Origin: an uncultured Clostridia bacterium
GTDB lineage: Bacteria > Bacillota > Clostridia > TANB77 > CAG-508
Assembly: GCA_934162615.1 (NCBI GenBank)
Contig: CAKPJK010000008.1
Coordinates: 1-47,360, forward strand
Direction: 5' to 3'
DNA length: 47,360 nucleotides
This document shows, one piece after another, positions 1 to 7,175 of the stretch (positions are counted from its first letter, which is position 1; every line of letters begins with the position of its first letter). The notes under the pieces are model-generated. The model ran no database searches and was not told where the DNA came from. It saw only the letters and a list, made by a program, of their open reading frames with translations. Position numbers and translations under genes: made by a program.

Positions 1-141
1 TGGAATAGGACCTGAAACTTTTGCTCCTGTTTTTTTAGCTGTTTCTACTATCTTCTCAGCAGACTGATCTAAAACTACATGGTCATAAGCTTTTAATCTT
101 ATTCTGATTTTTTCACTTGTTACAACTGTTGTGTTTGCCAT
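1..141 (-). CDS. rpsJ: 30S ribosomal protein S10 (N-terminal part, runs off window)
   Basis: The minus strand encodes the first 47 residues of S10. After MANTTVVTSEKIRIRLKAYD comes the characteristic stretch with DQSAEKIVETAKKTGA. S10 is a small-subunit protein and also the NusE partner in antitermination. The ATG at 141 is preceded by a strong AGGAGGG site. The rest of the gene, and presumably the S10-spc operon, lies outside the left edge. Identification is firm; only the length is cut by the window. Confidence 0.96.
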   Translation of the reverse strand, partial: MANTTVVTSEKIRIRLKAYDHVVLDQSAEKIVETAKKTGAKVSGPIP

Positions 142-416
142 TGTAATTTTCCCTCCTTATATAAATTTTATTTTCTGGGTTTCCCCTGTTGGCAGTTATG
201 ATTTCTGCCCAAATTACCTTGGCAAGTCAAAACGTACTCTGGTGTTTTCAAAACACCCATTTTTAAAACCCAAAATATGCATGATAATTCTGGGATAAGT
301 ACTATTTTTAAAAACTTACCGCCTGGTCTTTGCCATGACATACTCCGCCGAAGTTCCCTCCACCCCTATTTTCCGTAAGGATGTAGCCACATTCGGTTTC
401 TTCGCTTAATTCATGC
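142..416 (-). promoter_or_regulatory. Long structured 5' leader of the S10 operon
   Basis: About 275 nt lie between the predicted transcription start and the rpsJ ATG with no ORF. The leader is more GC-rich than the surrounding DNA and holds several possible hairpins on the minus strand, including ATGT-GGCT-ACAT, GGCAG(9 nt)CTGCC and CCGAA pairing at distance with TTCGG. Ribosomal-protein operons are often autoregulated through such leaders. I cannot assign it to a named family, so the regulatory role is inference. Confidence 0.55.
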
Positions 417-422
417 TTTTAT

Positions 423-451
423 ATTATACAATGCTTTGGGCTTTGTGTCAA
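423..451 (-). promoter_or_regulatory. Consensus housekeeping promoter of rpsJ
   Basis: On the minus strand TTGACA (451-446) and TATAAT (428-423) are separated by exactly 17 bases. It is a perfect match to the vegetative sigma factor consensus and points toward rpsJ, with a start near 416. Confidence 0.85.
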
Positions 452-546
452 CAGTTTTTGGAAATATTTTTGAAATATTTTGGTAATATTTCTGTAATAT
501 ATTGGAATTTATTTTAAAATTTGTTTTTGTGGTCTAAAATCAAAAT

Positions 547-1347
547 TTAATTTTTAAATTCGTCTAATGATTTAAACTCATATCCCATATTTTTTATTTC
601 ATTAATAATATCTCCTAATATATTAGTATTAGTTTTTGAATTTCCATGTAGAAGCATTACTTCTCCATTATGAACATTATCTATAATTTTCTTTTTAGCA
701 TTACTTTCTTCTGGTTGTTTATTTTCATTCCAATCTTCATATGCAAATGACCACATTACAGTTCTATATCCTAACGAATTTGTAACACTGATACTTTTCT
801 CACTAAACTCTCCCATTGGTGGTCTTATATATTTCATTTCATATCCAAACTGATTATAAATTGATTTGTGCAAATCCATAACTTCTGAATTTATTTGTTC
901 CTCAGTCAGTGTTGGCATACTTTTATGGTTTACTGTATGATTTCCAACAATATGTCCCTCATCAATCATTTGTTTTACCAATTCTGGTTGGGTATTTAGG
1001 TAATGTGCTGTAATAAAAAAAGTTGCTTTTACGTTTGTTTCTTTTAATGTTGATAAAATTTGTTTAGTATATCCCGCTTCATATCCTTCATCAAATGTTA
1101 AATATATATATTTGTCATTGCTATTTCCCATTGCTATACCATTATTTTTCTCTATAATTTCTTTATTTATCTTTCCTAAATCTGGTTGTTCATGATTATC
1201 ATTTCTTTTTATTCCCCAACCTATTTTTTTTGTGCTAAGGCTTTGTGCACTTGTTTCTAGAGTTTTCACATCACTTTTTTCTTCTATTATAAATGCAAAA
1301 CCAGTAATTAAAATTATTAATGTTGTTATTATAGAAATTTTTTTCAA
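547..1347 (-). CDS. pdaA: PdaA-like polysaccharide deacetylase (probable delta-lactam-biosynthetic de-N-acetylase)
   Basis: 266 aa. An N-terminal hydrophobic segment (about residues 5-21) targets it to the membrane or outside. The NodB-type fold is visible: YLTFDEGYEAGYT (motif 1, with the E-G-Y-E form typical of PdaA rather than TFDDG), GNHTVNH (metal-binding H-x3-H), RPPMGEFS, and LLHGNSKTN near the end. PdaA removes acetyl groups from MurNAc during muramic delta-lactam formation in spore cortex. No cortex gene is adjacent, so a vegetative peptidoglycan deacetylase is the alternative. Confidence 0.8.
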   Translation of the reverse strand: MKKISIITTLIILITGFAFIIEEKSDVKTLETSAQSLSTKKIGWGIKRNDNHEQPDLGKINKEIIEKNNGIAMGNSNDKYIYLTFDEGYEAGYTKQILSTLKETNVKATFFITAHYLNTQPELVKQMIDEGHIVGNHTVNHKSMPTLTEEQINSEVMDLHKSIYNQFGYEMKYIRPPMGEFSEKSISVTNSLGYRTVMWSFAYEDWNENKQPEESNAKKKIIDNVHNGEVMLLHGNSKTNTNILGDIINEIKNMGYEFKSLDEFKN

Positions 1348-1530
1348 TTTAAATCATCTCCTTCTTATTATAAATTTATGTTTTCTTTTGTTTTTTATTC
1401 ATTTTTGTCAACATATTAATTTTTTGCATTATTTTGACTTTTGTTGTAACCTTTTAATGCTTATTGTTCAACCTAAAAATACTATTGATATTAATATTTT
1501 TACCAATTGGATAAATTTGTAAATTTTCTA

Positions 1531-1559
1531 TTGACATTGAGCGATTTTTAGATTATATT
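1531..1559 (+). promoter_or_regulatory. Promoter of the agrA-agrC pair
   Basis: TTGACA (1531-1536), a 17-base spacer, then TATATT (1554-1559). It lies about 90 bases before the agrA ATG, leaving an AT-rich leader of roughly 80 nt. Confidence 0.7.
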
Positions 1560-1646
1560 GTAATTATTGCTGGAAAATAAAGGAAATTTTTATTTTTTTG
1601 TCGATTACTTTTTTCTAGCAAAATTATATTTAAGGGGGATTGTAAA

Positions 1647-2360
1647 ATGCTTAATTTCGCTATTTGTGACGATAATGTAAATATTTTAGATAAGTTTTCA
1701 AAAATTTTAGAAAATATTTTTGTAAAATATGGTTATGATGCCAAAGTTGGAATATCTACAAATAATGTTGATGAATTATTAGACTATATAGATGATAATA
1801 AAACTGATGTATTAATTTTAGATATTAATTTGAAAGCTGATAAAAGTGGATTAGAAGTTGCTTCTAAAGTTAGAGAAAGTAATAAGAATACATATTTTAT
1901 TTTTACTACCGCTCATTTAGAGTATGCAATGATGGCTTATAAGTTTAAAACTTTTGATTATTTAGCTAAGCCTGTTACTGCAGATAGATTAGAAGAGACA
2001 ATAGTTCGTCTATTTGATGATATTAATGGATTGCCAAAAAGATATCTTAAACTTGATAATAAAAAGACGATAATTGATCAAGGCGAGATTTTGTATATTA
2101 AACGTGATGGTATGAAATTGATTTTTCATACTAAGAGTCGTGATTATGAAACATATAGTTCTTTTAATAAAATTATGGTTTTGTTGCCTTCTAATTTTGT
2201 TAGAGCGCATAAATCTTTTATTGTTAATATTGATAATATAACTAATCTTGATTCTATTGGTAATATTGTGTATTTTGATAACGGTTCTACTTGTGATATT
2301 GGACCTAAATTTAAAAAGAGTTTGATTGAGGAGGTTAATAATAATGAACATTCTAAATAA
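1647..2360 (+). CDS. AgrA-like response regulator with LytTR DNA-binding domain
   Basis: 237 aa. The receiver domain (about 1-120) has the acidic pocket D8/D9, phospho-acceptor D59 in VLILDINL and K108 in YLAKPV. A LytTR domain follows (about 135-230), with FVRAHKSFIVNIDNI typical of the family. Such regulators bind direct repeats near agr promoters after phosphorylation by the cognate kinase. The ribosome-binding site is AAGGGGGA before ATG 1647. The stop overlaps the kinase start by 17 bases, implying translational coupling. An AgrD/AgrB pair lies immediately downstream on the other strand, so this is very probably the Agr response regulator. Confidence 0.88.
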   Translation: MLNFAICDDNVNILDKFSKILENIFVKYGYDAKVGISTNNVDELLDYIDDNKTDVLILDINLKADKSGLEVASKVRESNKNTYFIFTTAHLEYAMMAYKFKTFDYLAKPVTADRLEETIVRLFDDINGLPKRYLKLDNKKTIIDQGEILYIKRDGMKLIFHTKSRDYETYSSFNKIMVLLPSNFVRAHKSFIVNIDNITNLDSIGNIVYFDNGSTCDIGPKFKKSLIEEVNNNEHSK

Positions 2361-3693
2361 TATTTGGTTGGCACTGAGTACACCGAATGAAATTCTAGTT
2401 AGCATTTGTGTAGCTTTTTTAATTGTTGTTATTGAAGCACCTTTATCTTTTGCTTTAATAAATAACCTTTTTAGACTTTCTTGTACTAAGGATCAAAAAT
2501 ATATTTATATTATAACTACTGCATTTGTTGCTGTTATTGCATCTTTCTTTATTCCATGGCCTTATAATATAATTTTTAACTATGCTACAGCCTTTGTAAT
2601 TTTGTATTTTATTATAAAAATAAGTTTTATACGTTCTTCGATAGCAACTCTATTTCCTAGTATTGCTTTTAATTTATTAGGGAATCTACTTCTTAATCCT
2701 TATCTTAGTATATTAGGAATAACTTATGAACAAGCAACGTCAATTTTTGTTTATCGAATTCCTTTCGTGTTACTAAATTATTTAATCATTTATATTTTAG
2801 TGCTTATTTTAAAATATAGAAAAATTACTTTAAATATACTGGAAGATTTTGATAAAAAGAATAAAATTATTATAACTTTAAATTTTGTGTTTGGATGTTT
2901 TAATATTTTCTTTCAAGGTGTTATAACCGCTTACTATACTGATATTTTGCCTATACAAATTACATTCTTAAATTTCGTGTCTTTGTTAATGTATTTTATA
3001 TTAAGCTTCTTCAGTTTGGCTAAAATAATGAATTTAGTTACAACAACTAAAAAACTAGAAAGTGCAGAAGAATATAATAAAACATTACATATTCTACATG
3101 ACAGTGTTAGAGGTTTTAAACATGATTTTGATAATATTGTAACAACAATAGGTGGTTATATAAAAACAAATGATATGGATGGTTTAAAAAGTTATTATTC
3201 TCAACTTGAAGAAGATTGCTCAAAAGTCAATAATTTATATATTTTAGACCCAGATATTATAAATAATCCTGGTGTATATAACTTAATTACATCAAAATAT
3301 AATGAAGCATTAGAAAAAGGAATAAAAGTAAATCTTACTGTATTATTAGATTTAAATGATTTACATATGAAGATATATGAATTTGCAAGAATTTTAGGTA
3401 TTTTATTAGATAATGCAATAGATGCTGCATCTGAGTGTGATGAAAAAATCTTAAATATAGTATTTAGAAATGAGGAAAAAAATAATAGAAATATAGTTTT
3501 AATAGAAAATACTTACAAAGATAAAAATGTGGATATTGAACAAATATTTAATAAAGGCATTACTGGAAAAGAAAACCATACTGGTCTTGGATTATGGGAA
3601 ATAAGGCAAATCTTAAAGAAAAATAATAATGTTAATTTGTATACTAACAAAAACGAAAAATATTTTTCACAACAATTAGAAATATATTATTAA
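2344..3693 (+). CDS. AgrC-like sensor histidine kinase
   Basis: About 449 aa from the ATG at 2344, which has GAGGAGG just upstream; an upstream TTG at 2326 overlaps that site and is unlikely. The N-terminal half has six or seven membrane segments. It is followed by a DHp-type region with the phospho-acceptor His near residue 260 (GFKHDFDNIV), an N box (LLDNAIDAASE) and a glycine-rich box (GLGLWEIRQIL), as in AgrC-type kinases with HATPase_c_5. It would sense the exported cyclic peptide made from the agrD product. It overlaps agrA. Confidence 0.87.
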   Translation: MNILNNIWLALSTPNEILVSICVAFLIVVIEAPLSFALINNLFRLSCTKDQKYIYIITTAFVAVIASFFIPWPYNIIFNYATAFVILYFIIKISFIRSSIATLFPSIAFNLLGNLLLNPYLSILGITYEQATSIFVYRIPFVLLNYLIIYILVLILKYRKITLNILEDFDKKNKIIITLNFVFGCFNIFFQGVITAYYTDILPIQITFLNFVSLLMYFILSFFSLAKIMNLVTTTKKLESAEEYNKTLHILHDSVRGFKHDFDNIVTTIGGYIKTNDMDGLKSYYSQLEEDCSKVNNLYILDPDIINNPGVYNLITSKYNEALEKGIKVNLTVLLDLNDLHMKIYEFARILGILLDNAIDAASECDEKILNIVFRNEEKNNRNIVLIENTYKDKNVDIEQIFNKGITGKENHTGLGLWEIRQILKKNNNVNLYTNKNEKYFSQQLEIYY

Positions 3694-3722
3694 AATGATA
3701 GATAAATTCTATCATTTTTATT
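3693..3722 (+). terminator. Terminator after agrC
   Basis: AAATGATAGA (3693-3702) pairs with TCTATCATTT (3708-3717), followed by TTTATTTG. It starts at the agrC stop codon. Confidence 0.7.
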
Positions 3723-3754
3723 TGTTTCATATCTATTATTTTTATAAAAAATAT

Positions 3755-3782
3755 ATAAAAAAAGAACAGTTGCCTGTTCTTT
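3755..3782 (-). terminator. Terminator of the agrB-agrD transcript
   Basis: On the minus strand AAAGAACAG, loop GCAA and CTGTTCTTT (3782-3761) are followed by a T run (3760-3755). The stem is perfect at 9 bp and lies about 85 bases past the agrD stop. Confidence 0.8.
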
Positions 3783-3823
3783 CTAATGGATTGTATACTA
3801 ACATTGAGTATATTGTGTATCCT

Positions 3824-3854
3824 AAATATAAGTATTGTCGAACTACTTATATTT
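3824..3854. repeat. Perfect 11-bp inverted repeat downstream of agrD
   Basis: AAATATAAGTA (3824-3834) and TACTTATATTT (3844-3854) are separated by 9 bases. It sits between the agrD stop and the minus-strand terminator, so it would form a hairpin in the agrBD 3' UTR. It has no T tract and is not itself a terminator. Confidence 0.6.
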
Positions 3855-3865
3855 AAGCTAAATAA

Positions 3866-3985
3866 CTAATCTTTCTTTACTAAACTAGCTGGCATTTTTG
3901 GTTGGTGTAATACTGACCACATTCCACAAGCTGTGTTAGTAGATTTTGCATATTTTTCTGCAATTTTTGCTAATAATTTTAACAT
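3866..3985 (-). CDS. agrD: AgrD-like cyclic autoinducer prepeptide (39 aa)
   Basis: The ORF runs from ATG 3985, with a strong GGAGG site just upstream, to TAG 3866. The N-terminus MLKLLAKIAEKYAKS is an amphipathic leader. It is followed by TACGMWSVLHQPKMPASL and a basic tail ending KKD. This matches the AgrD layout: amphipathic leader, a Cys in the autoinducer region (C20), then a conserved proline-containing recognition tail (QPKMP). AgrB would cut and cyclise it through C20. It sits directly behind agrB. The exact ring size cannot be read from sequence. Confidence 0.85.
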   Translation of the reverse strand: MLKLLAKIAEKYAKSTNTACGMWSVLHQPKMPASLVKKD

Positions 3986-4026
3986 AAAGGTTTCCTCCTT
4001 TGTTTTTAAAAAAGTATATATAATAT

Positions 4027-4051
4027 AAAAATACATCCGGATTGTATTTTT
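4027..4051 (-). promoter_or_regulatory. Hairpin between agrB and agrD
   Basis: AAAAATACA (4027-4035) and TGTATTTTT (4043-4051) form a 9-bp stem with a 7-base loop, inside the 83-base gap between the agrB stop and the agrD start. It could act as an RNA-processing or partial termination site that sets the AgrB:AgrD ratio; that role is inference. Confidence 0.45.
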
Positions 4052-4068
4052 AATATTAACTAATTAAT

Positions 4069-4680
4069 TTAAGCATTTTCATAAACTTCATATCCATATT
4101 TATTTTTAGTAAGTTTATATGCTAGTCTTGTAATCATACATGTTTGGGTAAAATATCCAAATATTATCATATTTGATATTACTTCATTTTTTATAATTAC
4201 TGCTATTGCAAGTCCTGCAATCAAACATACATATGACAAAATTTGTTTTTGCCTTCTTATTTTTTGACTTAAGATTGGTACCTCTTCTGTATCAGCTGGA
4301 GCATAAAGTTTTATCATTATTATTCCAAATATTGCTACACATGCTATTAATACATATTTTGCAATATCATTTAATATTATACTTTTTGATAAAAATGCTA
4401 CTCCACAATAAAAGGTTGTTGTTGATATTATGCATCCTATATGAGTATGTAAATGAAATCCTCCAGAGAACATTCTATATGGCATAATTATTAAAAATGT
4501 AATCAAACTTAATTTTAATAATCCTAGTGCATATGCTATTAGAAGCATTATAAAGATTTTTGGTACCTCTCCTATTAGTATTTGAAGTCCGTAATTTATT
4601 ACTTCTGCTCTTTCATCATCAACTTCTGGCATTTCTTTTCTAATTTTGTTGGTTAGAAACTCTGTAATTTTGTCTATCAT
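4069..4680 (-). CDS. agrB: AgrB-like peptide-processing membrane endopeptidase
   Basis: About 203 aa from ATG 4680, which has GGTGAG correctly spaced; the two GTG codons at 4692 and 4689 overlap that site. Several membrane segments are present. The catalytic pair of the family is visible as H and C seven residues apart in SGGFHLHTHIGC. AgrB cleaves AgrD and forms the thiolactone ring. It is followed on the same strand by agrD, while agrA/agrC are convergent. The common Staphylococcus arrangement is four genes in one direction, so this layout is unusual. Confidence 0.9.
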   Translation of the reverse strand: MIDKITEFLTNKIRKEMPEVDDERAEVINYGLQILIGEVPKIFIMLLIAYALGLLKLSLITFLIIMPYRMFSGGFHLHTHIGCIISTTTFYCGVAFLSKSIILNDIAKYVLIACVAIFGIIMIKLYAPADTEEVPILSQKIRRQKQILSYVCLIAGLAIAVIIKNEVISNMIIFGYFTQTCMITRLAYKLTKNKYGYEVYENA

Positions 4681-4825
4681 TTTTCTCACCACTCTTTTTC
4701 TTAAGTTTTCTATAGTTTACCATGTAATTTTTAAAATTGTTAAATTCGTTTATAAAAAGCATATTTTTATTTATATTATTTTTAATTTTTTATTTTGTAA
4801 AATATTCTGCCAGTTTTATAAAATT

Positions 4826-4862
4826 AAAAAACTACTAAAGGACTCTACTTATCCTTTAATAG
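4826..4862 (-). terminator. Terminator of the RluA-family gene
   Basis: CTATTAAAGGA and TCCTTTAGTAG on the minus strand (4862-4852 and 4842-4832; one G-U pair) enclose a 9-base loop and run into TTTTTTAATTTT. It begins 4 bases past the stop. Confidence 0.8.
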
Positions 4863-4865
4863 CTT

Positions 4866-5555
4866 TTATAAATTATTTATATTTTTTAAAATGCACCACG
4901 TTCCAACTGTATCTGGCAAGTCTATAAATGTCATTTTTTCTTTGCTTATTGGATGCTCTATTGTCAATTTATATGCCCATAATGCTATTTGCTTACCCTG
5001 GCCCCTTGTTCCATATTTTTGGTCTCCAAAAATACTATGTCCAAAATTTGATAGCTGAACTCTTATTTGATGATGTCTTCCTGTGTGTAAATTAATTTTT
5101 AATAAACTCAAATTTTTAACTTCATTATATGTTATTACTTCATAATCCAACTTTGCAAGTTTTGCATTTTTCTTATCTTTGCCAACAACCTTACTCATAT
5201 TATTTCTTTCATCTTTATATAAATAGTTTTCTAAAGTACCGCTTCTTGTGGTTATTTTTCCATCAACAACTGCTAAATATTCTTTTTTAAATATTTTTTC
5301 TCTTACTTGGTTACTTAATCTACTTGCTGCTTTAGATGTTTTAGCAAAAATCATAATCCCCCCAACTGGTCTGTCAAGTCTATGTACAAGTCCTAAATAT
5401 ACATTTCCAGGCTTGTTATATTTTTCTTTTATATATTGTTTTACAAGTGTAAGCATATCTATATCGCCTGTTTTGTCAGATTGTGATGGAATATTTGGTG
5501 TCTTTTCTACTACTATAATATGATTGTCCTCATAAATTACTTTTAAATTTTGCAT
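4866..5555 (-). CDS. RluA-family RNA pseudouridine synthase
   Basis: 229 aa, a single catalytic domain without the S4 domain found in RluD/YlyB. Family motifs are HRLDRPVGG (with the catalytic Asp), KEYLAVVDG, LLKINLHTGRHHQIRVQL and FGDQKYG. It isomerises specific uridines in rRNA or tRNA; the target cannot be told from sequence. A methyltransferase gene lies upstream on the same strand, separated by about 50 bases that include a palindromic repeat. Confidence 0.88.
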   Translation of the reverse strand: MQNLKVIYEDNHIIVVEKTPNIPSQSDKTGDIDMLTLVKQYIKEKYNKPGNVYLGLVHRLDRPVGGIMIFAKTSKAASRLSNQVREKIFKKEYLAVVDGKITTRSGTLENYLYKDERNNMSKVVGKDKKNAKLAKLDYEVITYNEVKNLSLLKINLHTGRHHQIRVQLSNFGHSIFGDQKYGTRGQGKQIALWAYKLTIEHPISKEKMTFIDLPDTVGTWCILKNINNL

Positions 5556-5574
5556 ATCTCTCTCCTAAAATTTC

Positions 5575-5601
5575 GGGATTAAAGAACCGTCCCCCAATCC
5601 C
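5575..5601. repeat. REP-like palindrome (GGGATT...AATCCC with CCGTCCCCC core)
   Basis: GGGATT (5575-5580) and AATCCC (5596-5601) frame AAAGAACCGTCCCCC. The same design recurs at 8756, 8908, 13829 and 43884 in this window. It lies 4 bases beyond the stop codon of the methyltransferase and on the minus strand precedes the RluA gene. Confidence 0.7.
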
Positions 5602-5604
5602 TTT

Positions 5605-6528
5605 TTATTTTTCCCATCTACCATAAATTCCACATGGTAACACTAAACTTGAATTTTCCATTGGAATTCCTATTTCTCCTGACTCCAATTTACCCTTATA
5701 TTTTTTTGCAACAGTTAAATTCAAAATATCTTCCAAAACTTTACTAGAAATTCCTGTTGTATATGAATTTATCAAGAAAAATAATGGTTTGTCTGATAGT
5801 ACATTTGTACATAATTCCACTAAATCATATATATTATTTTCAAATTGCCAAACTTCGCCTTTTGCTCCCCTACCATATGAAGGTGGATCCATTATTACTG
5901 CGTCATATTTGTTGCCTCTTCTTATTTCTCTGTTCACAAATTTAACAACATCATCAACAATAAATCTAACTGGTTTGTCTTTTAATCCAGATGATTCAAT
6001 ATTCTCTTTTGCCCATGTTGTCATTCCTTTTGAACTATCAACATGACATACTGATGCACCTGCTGAAGCACATGCTACTGTTGCCCCTCCTGTGTATGCA
6101 AATAAGTTTAATACTTTTATTTCTCTTTTTTCTGATTTAATTTTGTTTATCATCCAGTCCCAGTTGACTGCTTGCTCTGGAAATAGTCCTGTATGTTTAA
6201 ATCCCATTGGTTTGATGTTAAATGTTAAATTTTTATATTTTATTTGCCATTGTTTTGGCATCTTTTTGTTAAATTCCCAAGAGCCTCCTCCAGAACTGCT
6301 TCTGTGATATGTTGCGTTTATTTCTTTCCATTTTTTTGGAAAGCTTTTGTCTTTCCATATTATTTGTGGGTCTGGTCTTGATAATATTACATCTCCCCAT
6401 TTTTCTAGTTTTTGGCCATCTGCCATGTCTATTATTTTATAATCTTTCCATTCGTTTGCTAATTTCATATTTTTTGTATAGTAATTACTACTATTCCTCC
6501 TTTTTCTAGAATAGTTATATTTTACCAT
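5605..6528 (-). CDS. Class I SAM-dependent methyltransferase (RlmI/YccW-like)
   Basis: 307 aa as given. The Rossmann core shows VLNLFAYTGGATVACASAGA (SAM-binding motif I), then VDSSKGMTTWAKENI and VIMDPPSYGRG, the N/DPPY-type motif of nucleic-acid amino-methyltransferases. The family usually modifies rRNA. The start is uncertain: ATG 6528 has no clear ribosome-binding site, the good AGGAGG at 6501-6496 is 27 bases before the next ATG (6468, beginning MKLANEWKDY), and similar proteins begin near that second Met. Confidence 0.82.
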   Translation of the reverse strand: MVKYNYSRKRRNSSNYYTKNMKLANEWKDYKIIDMADGQKLEKWGDVILSRPDPQIIWKDKSFPKKWKEINATYHRSSSGGGSWEFNKKMPKQWQIKYKNLTFNIKPMGFKHTGLFPEQAVNWDWMINKIKSEKREIKVLNLFAYTGGATVACASAGASVCHVDSSKGMTTWAKENIESSGLKDKPVRFIVDDVVKFVNREIRRGNKYDAVIMDPPSYGRGAKGEVWQFENNIYDLVELCTNVLSDKPLFFLINSYTTGISSKVLEDILNLTVAKKYKGKLESGEIGIPMENSSLVLPCGIYGRWEK

Positions 6529-6570
6529 ACTTTTTTATTTTTTTAAAGGATATTTTTGATATTTTTAAGA

Positions 6571-6600
6571 ACCGTGAATTTTAACATTGTAATTCACGGC
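6571..6600. terminator. Hairpin downstream of the small membrane protein gene
   Basis: CCGTGAATT and AATTCACGG form a perfect 9-bp stem with a 10-base loop. On the minus strand it is followed by TTCTTAAAAAT, a weak U tract. It ends the transcript of the gene at 6625-6822 or insulates it from the methyltransferase gene. Confidence 0.55.
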
Positions 6601-6624
6601 TCATAAAATTGTTGTTTATATTCT

Positions 6625-6822
6625 TTAAATATTTTCTAAAATTTTCATAAAACTAAATATTAAATAAAAATTAATGCCTAAAAAAACAAAAAGGCTTAGT
6701 AATATGCTCGAAAAAAATTTATGTTTTTTTACGAACTTCCATAATCCAATTGCAGACTTTTTCTTTGGAATTTCAAGCCTGTCCAATTTTTCATTATATT
6801 TCACATTAAAAATATCTCCCAT
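6625..6822 (-). CDS. Small single-span membrane protein, unrecognised
   Basis: 65 aa with a GGGGGA ribosome-binding site. A basic segment (RLEIPKKKSAIGLWKFVKKH) precedes one hydrophobic span (about residues 36-58). The N-terminus would be cytoplasmic by the positive-inside rule. I recognise no domain. It lies between two terminator-like hairpins and appears to be its own unit. Confidence 0.55.
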   Translation of the reverse strand: MGDIFNVKYNEKLDRLEIPKKKSAIGLWKFVKKHKFFSSILLSLFVFLGINFYLIFSFMKILENI

Positions 6823-6898
6823 AAAAATCCCCCTATATAAAACTTTTTAATATATATATTCAAAAAAAAATAAAATATTCCAATTTTTCAAAAATTCA

Positions 6899-6927
6899 TT
6901 GTTAAAATTAACAAACAATGATATAAT
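6899..6927 (+). promoter_or_regulatory. Promoter of the 55-aa membrane peptide gene
   Basis: TTGTTA (6899-6904), a 17-base spacer and a perfect TATAAT (6922-6927), about 40 bases before the ATG at 6968. Confidence 0.65.
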
Positions 6928-6967
6928 TTTTTTGTTACTATAAACACTGTATTTAAAAGGAGGCAAT

Positions 6968-7135
6968 ATGAAAAAAAAGATTTTTATTTTTATAATCTTT
7001 GCCTTATTAATATCATTTATCTTAAGGGTATTAGCGCGAATAAATAGAGTTAGAATTTCTGGCAATATTATTTTCACGCGACCAAACGGTTCACATGTAA
7101 ATGCACGAACCATTTTTAAAAAAACTGGGCAGTAA
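6968..7135 (+). CDS. Small membrane or secreted peptide (55 aa), unrecognised
   Basis: ATG 6968 follows AAAGGAGGCAAT, a very good ribosome-binding site, and a matched promoter stands upstream. The product starts MKKKIFIFIIFALLISFIL, a single hydrophobic helix or uncleaved signal, and continues for about 35 polar residues rich in Arg and Asn (TRPNGSHVNARTIFKK). It overlaps a longer minus-strand reading frame with no start signal, which I judge spurious. Function unknown. Confidence 0.6.
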   Translation: MKKKIFIFIIFALLISFILRVLARINRVRISGNIIFTRPNGSHVNARTIFKKTGQ

Positions 7136-7157
7136 TGCCCACGTTTTCCATTTTTTT
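7126..7157 (+). terminator. Weak terminator or attenuator before the glycosyltransferase gene
   Basis: TGGGCA-GTAA-TGCCCA (7126-7141) overlaps the stop codon of the small gene and is followed by CGTTTTCCATTTTTTT. The next gene starts 18 bases later, so read-through would link the two. Confidence 0.5.
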
Positions 7158-7175
7158 AAGAAAGGTTGATTAGAT

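Noticed and set aside
6847..7113. 88-codon open frame on minus
   Set aside because: It is antisense to the well-signalled 55-aa gene at 6968-7135 and lacks a ribosome-binding site.
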